A stretch of DNA of 64,000 bases. It comes from Ascochyta rabiei (Eukaryota > Ascomycota > Dothideomycetes > Pleosporales > Didymellaceae). Shown here one piece after another: positions 55,103 to 64,000 of the stretch. The notes under the pieces are model-generated. The model made no database searches. It saw only the letters and a program-made list of their open reading frames with translations, and had not been told where the DNA came from. A program made the position numbers and the translations under genes. The stretch spans positions 1,178,001 through 1,242,000 of the forward strand of contig NC_082409.1 of NCBI RefSeq assembly GCF_004011695.2, in the 5' to 3' direction. Every line of letters starts with the position of its first letter. The stretch's first letter is position 1.

Positions 55103-57482
55103 ATGCAGAACCAGCAGATGCAGATGGCCATGAACGCCAACGGCGGCCCCGTCAACGGCACGCCCGTCATGGCCAACATGGGTATGCCCGGCCCCCCGCC
55201 GCCGCCGCGCCCCGTCATGGACCCGCGCGAGCAGCTCAACACGTACATCTACGACTACTTCAAGCGCAACAATCACAACCGCCTGGCGCGCGCCATGGTC
55301 GACTGCGACATGAAGATGTCCATCTCCCCGCCCCAGAAGCCCAGCCCCGGCAACAAGCCCAACGGCATCGACGCCATGGACGACGACGCCGGCGCCGACC
55401 TGCCGCACCCGCTGCTGCCCAAGAACCAGATGGCCGACAACTCGTTCCTGCTCGACTGGTGGGTCCAGTTCTGGGACATCTACCAGGCCACAAAGGACCG
55501 CGGCGGCATGCCCTCCAAGGGCGCCCAGTACATTGCACACACCCGGGTAAGCGTCCGCGCACGGTCTGATGCTGCGCCGCGCCCTGCTAACCTGCCCCCA
55601 GGCCCTCACCCAAATGCAGAACGAGCAGCGCAACCAGCGCATGATGATGAACAACCCCATGAACGCCCAGTACCAGAACGTCGGCAACATGATGCGCGCC
55701 AACTTGCCCAACGGCGTTGCACCCAACGACCTCAAGCGCGCCGCGCTCCAGAACAACCGCCCGTACGACTGCCCTGCCTTGTCTTGTACAGATTTTTTTT
55801 TAGATTTTTTTGATTTTTCTTTCTCCCTCTTCTACTGCTCTCCCACACCACGCCTGCTAACACCTCGCCAGCAACGGCAACCCCATGGCCAACATGGGCC
55901 AGATGAACAAGCCCAACATGATGGCCGCCCAGATGCAGCGCGACGGCTCGCAGATGGACATGAACGGCCAGCGCCCCCAGTCGCCCAGCCCCAACGACAA
56001 CGCTCCCTCGCCGAGCAAGCGGCCCCGCGTCGACGGTAAGTCGTGCTCCGTGGCCACGTTCGACCGCAACCGCTAACTCGCGCGCGACACAGGTGCCATG
56101 AACAACAACATGCCCAACGCTCCCTTCAATGAGTTCGGACAGCCGGCCAACAATGCCCAGCAGAAGAACATCGAGGTATACGCCCAAAGCCTGGCCCAAC
56201 AACACAGAGTAGCACTGAATAACACTGCCTCCCCTCAGGCTATGACCCAGGGCTCGCCCATGAACCCGGGCCTGGACGGCCAGGAAATCATGTTTGCTGG
56301 CAACCAGCCTCGCCCCGGCATGCCGCCACAACAGCCCGGTCAGCCACAGCAGGGCAGCCATGCTCTGCAGGACTACCAGATGCAGCTCATGCTGCTGGAG
56401 CAGCAGAACAAGAAGCGCTTACTCATGGCACGCCAAGAGCAGGACAACATGTCGGGGCCCCACCAACAGGGCGCTGTAGGCCAGTTTGCACCCGCCATGT
56501 CGCCTTCAGGAAGCCGAGCTGGGCCGTCGCCGAACCCAACAGACATGAAGGGCCGCACTCCAAAGCTGGGCCAGCAAGGCCTGCCCGGCTCGCCCATGCC
56601 TGAAGGCGTCATGCAACAGCAGCGCGGCTCGCCTGCACCCAACATGAACTTCCCCGATCCCACGCTAGCACCTCCAGGCATGCCACCGCAGTTCTACCCA
56701 CAGATGCCGAACAACCCTATGATGCGGCCCCCGAGCTCGCACCCCGTGGTCAGCTTCAATGGCCAGCAGATGTCGCAGCAGCAAATGGAAGCCATGCGCA
56801 ACAACCAGATGAACGGCCAGTGGCGTGGTGGTCCTCCGCAGCCCGGCATGCCCCAACCACCGCAGATGATGGGCGGTCCCATGGTAGGTGGCCCCCAGCA
56901 GCGGAGCCAGATGCCACCGCCTCCCGCGCCTTCGAACGAGCAAAGACCGGAGGCGTCTCCCGCCATGTCGAACCAGGCTCCACCAACACCGAACCAGGGG
57001 AACAAGGCAGCTCCCAAGAAGAAGGGGACCAAAGAGAACAAGGTAATTTGGTGCGCTCCCTTACGCTTGAGCAGCATTGATATTGATTCTAGAAGCCCGC
57101 ACCAAAGAAAGGGCCAAACGCAGGTACGACACCAGCAGCTTCGGCCGGCGAGGAAGCGCCCACACCGACACCCTCGACACCCATCACGCCGATGCACGCG
57201 AAATCCTTCAACCCCAATGGCCAGCCGCAGCAGGCCCCGCAGCAGCCCCCGCAGGCGCAGCCTCCTGCTCAGCCGCAGCAGCCCATGGGTAGCGACGCTC
57301 CGTTTGGAGACATCTCGGACAACAGCTTCGACATTGGCCTCAACTTTGGCGACGGCGACGCGGCGCTCGAGAACTTCGACTTCGACTCCTTCCTCCACAC
57401 GGGCGAGGACAACGGCGGCTTCGGCAGCCTGGTCGGCTTCGATGACTTTACTAATGGCGTTGAAGCCGGCGACGGTATATAG
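55103..57482 (+). CDS. somA: LisH-domain transcriptional regulator SomA/Flo8-type
   Basis: Exons 55103-55546, 55602-55762, 55872-56035, 56093-57042 and 57093-57482 encode 702 aa; introns are 55, 109, 57 and 50 nt. Residues about 40-75 are a LisH motif (PREQLNTYIYDYFKRNNHNRLARAMVDCDMKMS), followed by NSFLLDWWVQFWDIYQATK, the LUFS-type region shared by Flo8, Som1 and SomA. The rest is rich in Gln, Pro, Met and Asn. SPSPNDNAPSPSKRPRVDG is a likely nuclear signal. The C-terminus is acidic and Phe/Gly-rich (GDGDAALENFDFDSFLHTGEDNGGFGSLVGFDDF), like an activation domain. In Aspergillus and Magnaporthe the protein works with PtaB (an LDB-type partner) below PKA to control adhesion, conidiation and virulence; that role is inferred here. 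The second intron contains a poly-T tract. Confidence 0.9.
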
Positions 57483-59046
57483 TGTCGATGCGTTGATTCA
57501 TTCGTTGGTCTCGACCTGATCCCTGGCCCTTGTATATGGCAACGGAGCTGCCTTGCATCCACTCGCACGAATTGTTGGATACTCTCTTTCTCTCTCTCCA
57601 TCTCTCTCAACAGGGGCAGGTGGTACTGCGTAGTGCTGTGTGGTGCTGTGCTGTGCTATGGTGTGCGGCAGCCGATGACTCGCCTACACTGCTGCCGTTT
57701 TATCACGCGCGCATGGAAGCATTCCCCCGGCCCGCTCTTCGCACTTGGATAGACACAGCACGACTTGTCTCGGTTTGGTTCTCCTTGTCTTGATTCGCCA
57801 TCCATCCATCCATCCATGGCACGCTTGGATCGCAGCTGCACTGCCACTACCACTACCACTACCTCAAAACTCTTTATACCCATACCATTATTCTATTCTA
57901 TTCTATTTTACCTGGTTTCTTCGTCTCCATCGCTCTCCACCACTCTCGTCTTCGTTTGGGTGCGCTGCTTTGCTTTGCTTTGCTTTGCTTTACACTACAC
58001 TACACTACATGACGGCTTTTGTGCGGACTCGAATATCCAAACTGGTATTGGCTACGCGCCACGCCGCGGGGATGTGGACATGAAGGCGGGATGTGGGCCG
58101 TTGACGCCTTTTTCTTTGTTGCTTCTTCACGTGTTTGTCTCGTGGTCCTCGCTGTTGGGTGTCGCCGTTGGGTGTCGTCGTTGTAGCTGTCGTAGCTGTC
58201 GTAGCTGTCGTAGCTGTCGTAGCTGTCGTAGCTGTCGTAGCTGTCGTAGCTGCTGTGGCTGCCGTGGTCCTCGCCGCAGTCACAGGTGTAGTAACAGTGT
58301 TCCGTCCCAGCTCTCCGCTCGCCATCGCCATCGCCATCGCCTTTGTTTTGAGTTTGGCACCCTCTTTTTTTTTCTTTTTTTTTCGTTTTTTGGAACCCCG
58401 CCTCCTTCCCTATCGCGTTCCAAGTCGCGTGCGCATCGCATCGGGCTTTGGAAATTGCCATTCCGCTCGATCTGGATATCAAGGGATCGCTGGCGTTTAC
58501 TCGGACTGGCGTTTGAAGTGGGCTGTTGCTGCTATTTTCAGTTTTCGGTTTTCTGTTTTCTGTTTTCTGTTTTCTGTTTTCGATTTTCGGTTTCGGTTTT
58601 CGGGTTTTCTGTTGAGCTTGGTTCGTTGCTTCTTTGGTTCTCTGCACGCTTACACGCTTACACTCTTACACTCTTACACTCAATTCAAGTCCTCCACTGT
58701 CATTGCTCACCTTGTGCAATTCACGTGCCGTGTACACTACTCACACATACATCCCAGGTCAGGCTGCTCGATTTGATCTGATCCGTTCAGTCTTGCTCGC
58801 GGCGCCAGGTTCCTCGAGAACCATCCACGCCCCCTCGACGGGGTTGTGGGTTTGGGTTGGTGGAATGCAGCTCGGTGGAGGTGTGTTGGAGAGATGGGGT
58901 TGTGGATGTTGGTACGGAGAAGAAACAGTGAGCGGTGGTCTGCTTTGACTTCCTTGTTACACGGTACTGGATTTGCCTTGTGCGCCATCTCCTACACCTC
59001 CTACGTCTCCACCTCCCCCGTCCCCTACACCTCCTACCATCACCCC
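57483..59046. other. Convergent intergenic region, about 1.6 kb
   Basis: No gene recognised. Contains poly-T and TTTTCTG repeats at about 58545-58600 and a 9-bp tandem repeat. Confidence 0.5.
58183..58252. repeat. 9-bp tandem repeat (GTAGCTGTC)n
   Basis: Nearly eight perfect units. Confidence 0.93.
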
Positions 59047-60770
59047 TCACCCCTCCCTGAGCGCCGGATCCCCAACCCCCAGCACCCCAGGGGAAAACTC
59101 GACAAAATCGCCCTCCCACCGCCCACCATGCACAGCCTCGTCCTCCGCCGGCTTCCCATCCACCCACGCCCGCCGGCGTCCCCAGCGACCGTACACCCAG
59201 GCCCCCGTCAACCGGCGCGCGCGGACCCCGATGTGATTGTCGTTGTGTTCGGGCGCAGTGGTGGTAGACTCCGTTGTTTCCCACCCCCCACGCCGGTACG
59301 CAACAACGCCCGGCAGCAACGCAATCTGCACGAGCGCCTCGTCGCCTGGCAGAGGCCGATGGTCTTCATCCGGACGAGTGCCACGCCGCGCTTGTTCGGC
59401 GGCGCTGGGGCATGTCACCTCCGTGGACGAGAAGGGTTGGTCTTTGAAGACGGGGGCGAAGTGGTAGGCGGTGTGGGGGTCGAGGTGCATGTGGAGGGAT
59501 AGCAGGGCGGCGGTGGTGACTAGGGTGTGTAGGGCAGGGAGCAGGTTGGTTTGGGTTCGGGTCAGGGCGAGGAGGGGGAGGAGGTGCGTGTGTAGGGCGG
59601 CGGAGATGTGGGCGGTGTGAGCGGTGAAGTTAGTGGGGAGGTGTAGGGAGGGGGTGATGGGTGCTTCTCCTTTGGTCGAGGTGGGTGTGAGGAATGCGCG
59701 AATCTTGGCCGCGTGGAGTGCATTGCGGTCGAAGCCTGTCAGGTCAGCATGAGTGAGATGTGTTGTGGGGGTTGAAGCTTACCGTCTTCGTGTCGGTGTT
59801 CGTACTGTATGGCGGCGACTTGTTGGATCTGGGCTTCGGTGCCGCCGAAGAACATGTGCTGGAAGACTTGTTCAATGAGCACGTTTCCCATGATTGCGCA
59901 CACGAGAGCCTGGCGCTTGTCGGGCGCGAGAAACAGGTCTTCCCAGCCGCTTGCGCCAGCAGGACCGTCAGACGCAACGGATCCGATGATCTTCACCGTC
60001 TCTCTCTCCATACGCTCCAGGGCCGGACGCAGGAGGGAGTGGTCGTTGACTGTGAAGCTGAAGTGCTCCTTGGCAAAGCCTTCCATCTCGTTGGTCATCT
60101 TCCTCAGTCCGTCGCGGATTTCCGTGTCGCGGCAGACATAGGCTGGCTCCTGGAGATCTTCGAGCATCGCAGCAGCGTCGTGGCCATGCTCTTCGAGGAA
60201 CTCGCGTGCGCGGCGGTTCGGTTTGGTGGACCACTTCTCCTTGGCTGTCAACCCGTGCCAGAGAGAGGAGTTTGACGTCGGTGTGCTTGGAGCTGGGCCA
60301 AGGTCACGGAGTAGACTTGGTAGACCCTCTCCATGACCAGCTGCTTGCCACTTCTTCTTGTGGGCAGGCCGTCTCTTTCGGTCGCTTTCTTCCAGCTCAT
60401 CCTGAATCTCCTGCTCGTCTGACTGAACTGCTGGCTCTGTCGCCTTCCCCATGGACTCGCGCGCTTTGCGTATAGCCCTCTCTGCGTTCTGCGTGGCGAC
60501 TTCAGCACGAGTGGTCAGAGCAGAGGGCTTGCGAGTGTGCCTGAAGTCGTCTTCCCCGGTTGCACTGTGAGAATGCAGGAGATCAGCTTGGCGCCGCTTG
60601 CTGGAAGTGCCGGCTGGGGAGTTTGATGCCGTGCATCCCCCATGGCTTTGGAATATAGCGCCCTCTACGTCTTCACCACGGGCGGCCTTCCTCTTGCCAA
60701 GGACGGTGGCAGGAGGGGGGGAAGAGAAGAGGGTGGCCAGCTTGCGGACGCTGCTATTGATGTACTCCAT
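59047..60770 (-). CDS. Hypothetical nuclear-looking protein, 558 aa
   Basis: Exons 60770-59783 and 59735-59047; the 47-nt intron joins RHEDGFDRNALHAAKIRAF. I do not recognise a family. Residues 1-170 are hydrophilic with basic clusters (GKRKAARG, KRRQAD, DRKRRPAHKKKW) that look like nuclear signals. Residues about 190-340 are well ordered by composition: EHFSFTVNDHSLLRPALERMERETVKIIGSVAS, DKRQALVCAIMGNVLIEQVFQHMFFGGTEAQ. The third part is helical and Leu/His-rich (LHTHLLPLLALTRTQTNLLPALHTLVTTAALLSLHMHL), then a looser C-terminus. The central and third parts read like the helical repeat proteins of unknown function found across Dothideomycetes. Divergent from the F-box gene across 589 bp. Confidence 0.78.
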
Positions 60771-61359
60771 TGCGGGTCGTCTTGGTCAGACTGCACAGAA
60801 GTGTGTGTTGCAGTGGTTTGAAGAGAGGCACAACGACACAAGAAGACAGCGACGATAGCCTATGGGATGCGCTGCTTTGTTCGTCGGCGCATGGCATACA
60901 CGGCGGCTTCATCGTTGTTCTGCAGGTACCAGGTTGGCATCAGAGGCAACGACAGTCTGGGAGGGATGGGGCTTGTTCATGGACAAAGGCATGGAGGCGC
61001 TTGCGCAGTGCTGATGCAGCGCAACAATCGAAGACGAAACATGCGTGGCGATGGAGAAAGAAAGGGATGGCGCTGGCGAGGATTTGTCTGAGCGCTTTGA
61101 CATGGGCGCGCCAAAGGATGTTGGGCTGTATTGGGTATTCCAGAATGGCAGCGTCTGCGTCTGCTGGTAGGTGGGTGTGTGTTGACGTCAGGCCAGACAC
61201 GTCAAGACGGTGAGGTGGGAGGGTGAGGTGGGACAGTGCACGCGAGTCATGCAGCTCCCGCATGTCGTCGCCCTCGGCCTCGGAGCTATGGAGCGCTGGG
61301 ACGACCGTCAAGATGGCAAACCGCCGTGAGCGCTCGACACTCGCCCATCGCCCCACAAC
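60771..61359. other. Divergent intergenic region
   Basis: 589 bp between two start codons. No distinct site was identified. Confidence 0.45.
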
Positions 61360-63353
61360 ATGCGACACCTGCCCGACGAGCTCCTTCTCCAGATCATCGC
61401 CTGTGCGCCCAGCCCAGCTATCGACAGCGCCCACACGCTGCTAACCAGCCCCCAGTCCTCGAGCCCCCGGAGCTCGTGAGCCTGCAACACGTGTCGCGCC
61501 AGTTCCTCAACCTCGGCCGCGACAACAAGCTGTGGAAGCAGCTATGCTTCTCGCATTCGTACACGGAGCGCCGCCGCCGCCGCCTCGAGACCACCGTCCC
61601 CTCGCCGCCCGCTGAGCCGGATCCGCGCGTGGCAGAGCTGATCGAAGCCGCCAACAGCCTGGCGGACACGTTCGACATGGCCGCGCACAACCCCCACGCC
61701 CCAGGCGCCGAGGCGCAGCTGACCGGGGACCGCGACAAGAGAAGCGCTGCGCTGCTGGACTACTGGGATCCCAGTGGCCTGCAGGAGAAGGTGAACTGGT
61801 ACGAGGAGTTTGTGCAGCGCCATGCGCCCGCGCACATCAGCTGGTTCCAGCACGCCGGACACGACGACGACGACGAGGCTCGGAGAGAAGCCACGGGCGC
61901 AGGGCTGCTGTTCGACGCCGACGGCCTGGCCTCCAAGCTCGTGGCCCCGCTGGACGACGGCAGCATCAAGATCTGGGACGCCAGCGCGCAGAGCAGCACC
62001 TTGGGCACGCTCGTTGCCCAGTCCGACGCAGGCCTGCTGTCCGACCGAGGCCCCGACCTGGGCCGCCACACGCGCCTCGCGCAGACCCAGGCCATCATGA
62101 CCGACACGGGGGCCGTCGAGTGTGTCAGCATCGACAGCACCCGCCACAACGCCTTCTTCGCAGTCCAGAACACGCTCAACCAAGTCGACCTCACCACGCT
62201 CCAGATCGTCTCGCGCACGCCCTACCCCTTCCCCATCACCGCCCTCAGCGAGGCACACCACTCGACGCCACTGACTGTGGGCACAAACTGGACACTGCAC
62301 CTGCACGACACCCGCAAACCCGCACCCCCCTCCTCGCGCCTCGAGCTCCTCAACACACCCCCCACCTCCTCCTTCTCCCGCCTTGCCTGTGGCGACTTCG
62401 GCGACCACGTCTCCCTCACGCAGCCCGGCCCCCTCTCCATCGCCCACCTCCCCCCCACCCTCGGCGACGGCAACGGCAACATCTGGGTCTCGGGGCGCTT
62501 CACCTCCCTCCTACACTTCGACCGCCGCTTCTTCCCACGCCTGCGCGGGACCGTCCACTCAGGCGCCCGCACATCCAGCCTGACCGTGATCCCGCACCCC
62601 TTCATCCCGCACAACCTGCGCCTCGGCGCCCCTCACGCCTCCCCCGGCCTGCTCCTCTCCGCGCGCCAAACACCCGGCATGACGCTCGTCGCCGCCGGCG
62701 CGTACAAAGGCAAGGGAAGTCTAGAGCTGTACTCGCTCTCCCCCTCGCCGACCTACGCCATCAACAGCGCCGACGCGCGCACAACGCGCAACACACGCGC
62801 ACACTACCAGAACCGACAGACGGCCTCGTCGTCGAAGCTGCTCGCCGTCGCCGCGCACGGGACGCGGATCGTGTTCAGCGACGGCGAGGGGAATCTAAAG
62901 TGGGTGGAGCGCGACGCGAGGACGCCTGTGCGGGCATTGAACATCAACGATGCTTCTCATGCTACCAAGAAAGAAGATGGCCGCCGTATCACCCAGCCCC
63001 GCCATCCTTCCTCCACGGCATCGGGGACAGCCCCAGGCACAGGCACAGACACAGGCACAGGCGACATGGTGCAGCGCATCCTCCCCACCATCTCCCCGAC
63101 CATCTCCCCTCCCCACCCCTCCCCACCCGCCCTCGGGACGCAGAACCTCCTCCTCTGGACCGGCGACGGGCGACTCGGGCTAGCGCATTTCGGCCGCGCC
63201 GACCTCTGCGACGCGGACACCTTCGAGGACGCGCTGGAGCACCAGGCAGACACCCCGGACAGATCGAGGGAGAGAGAGTATAGTCTCAACATGCGGAGGG
63301 CGCTGGAGCAACAGGCGAGGGAGCTGCGCTGGTTGAGGGGTTATGGACTGTAG
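61360..63353 (+). CDS. F-box protein with beta-propeller-like C-terminus
   Basis: Exons 61360-61402 and 61456-63353 encode 646 aa. The 53-nt intron (branch GCTAAC, donor GTGCGC) joins MRHLPDELLLQIIA to FLEPPELVSLQHVSRQFLNLGRDNKLWKQLCF, giving a complete F-box (LPDELLLQII ... VSLQHVSRQFLNL ... LWKQLC). Without splicing the first frame ends 41 residues after the ATG, so the intron is required. The rest has weak WD-like strands (LDDGSIKIWDASAQSS, VGTNWTLHLHDTRKP, LLLSARQTPGMTLVAAGAYKGKGSLELYSL, NLLLWTGDGRLGLAHF). A likely substrate receptor of an SCF ubiquitin ligase; target unknown. A low-complexity insert (TASGTAPGTGTDTGTG) lies near residue 545. Confidence 0.85.
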
Positions 63354-63619
63354 GGTGTCATCTAGGTGATTCCCAAAACCCAATCGTGACAACTTCACAC
63401 GTGTAAAAGGATTGGATATCAACATGTTTCCATCTCTACAGAGCGGGCGCATAGGCTAAACACCACGTGGCCCTGTCCTTGTGATCTGTGCAGATCGGGT
63501 ATCAAGACGCCAAAACACTCTCAGCCGTAGATGCGAACGCCGTAAGTAAAGTAGAAAAACGAGGCTCCAAATCGCTGGCCAGCAAAAACGCGTCATTGCG
63601 TGCTCACGTGCTCGAGCCA

Positions 63620-64000
63620 TCAGCGGCCCATGCCGAAGAGGAACCGGAGTTCCCGCGCATCCAGCCGCGTGAGACTCTTGCTGCTCTTCTCGTCCAGAGC
63701 GGTATCGATCATCTCGCGCTTCTTGTCTTGGATCTCGCAGATGCGATCCTCGACAGTCTCAGGGACCAAGACACGGTGGACCGTAACTTCCCTAGGCTGG
63801 GGCATGCGGTGGGCGCGGTCGATAGCCTGCTCCTCGACATAAGGGTTCCAGAAGGGATCCAAAAGAATCACCTGGGAGGCCTTTGCGAGGTTGAGCCCAG
63901 CGTTACCGGCTTTGAGCGACAAGAGCATGATTCTCTCGTCAGGGCTGTCCATGAACCTCTCAACGGCATCAGCTCGGTCGCCCATCGACATGCTGCCGTC
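63620..64000 (-). CDS. SNF2-family helicase/ATPase, C-terminal end (partial)
   Basis: Only the last 126 residues lie in the window; the gene runs past position 64000. The visible segment is the end of helicase domain 2: ERIMLLSLKAGNAGLNLAKASQVILLDPFWNPYVEEQAIDRAHRMPQPREVTVHRVLV with motif V (SLKAGNAGLNL) and motif VI (QAIDRAHRMPQ), then ETVEDRICEIQDKKREMIDTALDE and the terminal RLDARELRFLFGM. This ending is typical of the Rad5/Rad16/Uls1 branch, most like Uls1 (a SUMO-targeted translocase). Motif VI has MPQPR where IGQxR is usual. A RING domain would be expected upstream, outside the window. Confidence 0.9.
   Translation of the reverse strand, partial: DGSMSMGDRADAVERFMDSPDERIMLLSLKAGNAGLNLAKASQVILLDPFWNPYVEEQAIDRAHRMPQPREVTVHRVLVPETVEDRICEIQDKKREMIDTALDEKSSKSLTRLDARELRFLFGMGR

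Noticed and set aside
54845..55756. Minus-strand frame of about 300 codons opposite SomA exon 1
   Set aside because: The sense strand encodes a LisH domain; the antisense product is low-complexity Val/Arg/Gly.
61542..62447. Minus-strand frame of about 300 codons opposite the F-box gene
   Set aside because: Antisense shadow; no motif and no splice signals.

Overview
This is nuclear DNA of a filamentous ascomycete (Pezizomycotina; a Dothideomycete is my best guess, not proven). The reasons are genes with few introns of about 45-60 nt, GT donors, CTRAC-type branch points and AG acceptors; telomere-type TTAGGG motifs; a SomA/Flo8-type LisH regulator; an FRG1 gene; and large families of fungal transporters. 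No rRNA, tRNA, CRISPR array, virus or biosynthetic gene cluster was recognised.

The window has two parts. The left part (about 1-15 kb) is sparse. It holds a kinase-like (APH family) gene with an in-frame stop, a nested inverted-repeat element with TTAGGG-like motifs, two short non-autonomous DNA elements flanked by TA, a 684-aa acidic orphan protein, and a secreted Ser/Pro/Tyr-rich cell-wall protein with near-perfect 120-bp tandem repeats. Long gaps here have no recognisable gene.

The right part (about 15-64 kb) is gene-dense and mostly conserved. In order it carries: a large Ser-rich protein with two C-terminal membrane segments; mitochondrial lysyl-tRNA synthetase (-); a Zn-dependent MDR dehydrogenase (+); an acyltransferase-3 membrane protein (-); a 2OG-Fe(II)-type oxygenase (-); FRG1 (+); the ROK1 DEAD-box helicase (-); ATP synthase subunit g (-); a polyamine-type MFS transporter with a very long N-terminus (-); an amidase (-) divergent from an allantoate-type MFS permease (+); an aquaporin-like protein (+); a two-TM protein (-); the U5 snRNP 40K WD protein (-) divergent from BET3/TRAPPC3 (+); SomA (+); an unknown protein (-); an F-box/beta-propeller protein (+); and the C-terminal end of a SNF2-family ATPase (-), cut by the window edge.

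Most genes are independent housekeeping or transport genes. The one pair that looks functionally linked is the divergent amidase and allantoate-type permease, whose shared promoter has three GATA-factor core sites. I rebuilt exon-intron structures by hand for every multi-exon gene; the joins keep frame and restore conserved residues, but no transcript data were available. I found no wholly new system. The most unusual items are a 9-nt microexon in BET3, alternating A-B minisatellites in a promoter and an intron, the nested TTAGGG-containing repeat, and the kinase-like gene split by a 27-nt segment.
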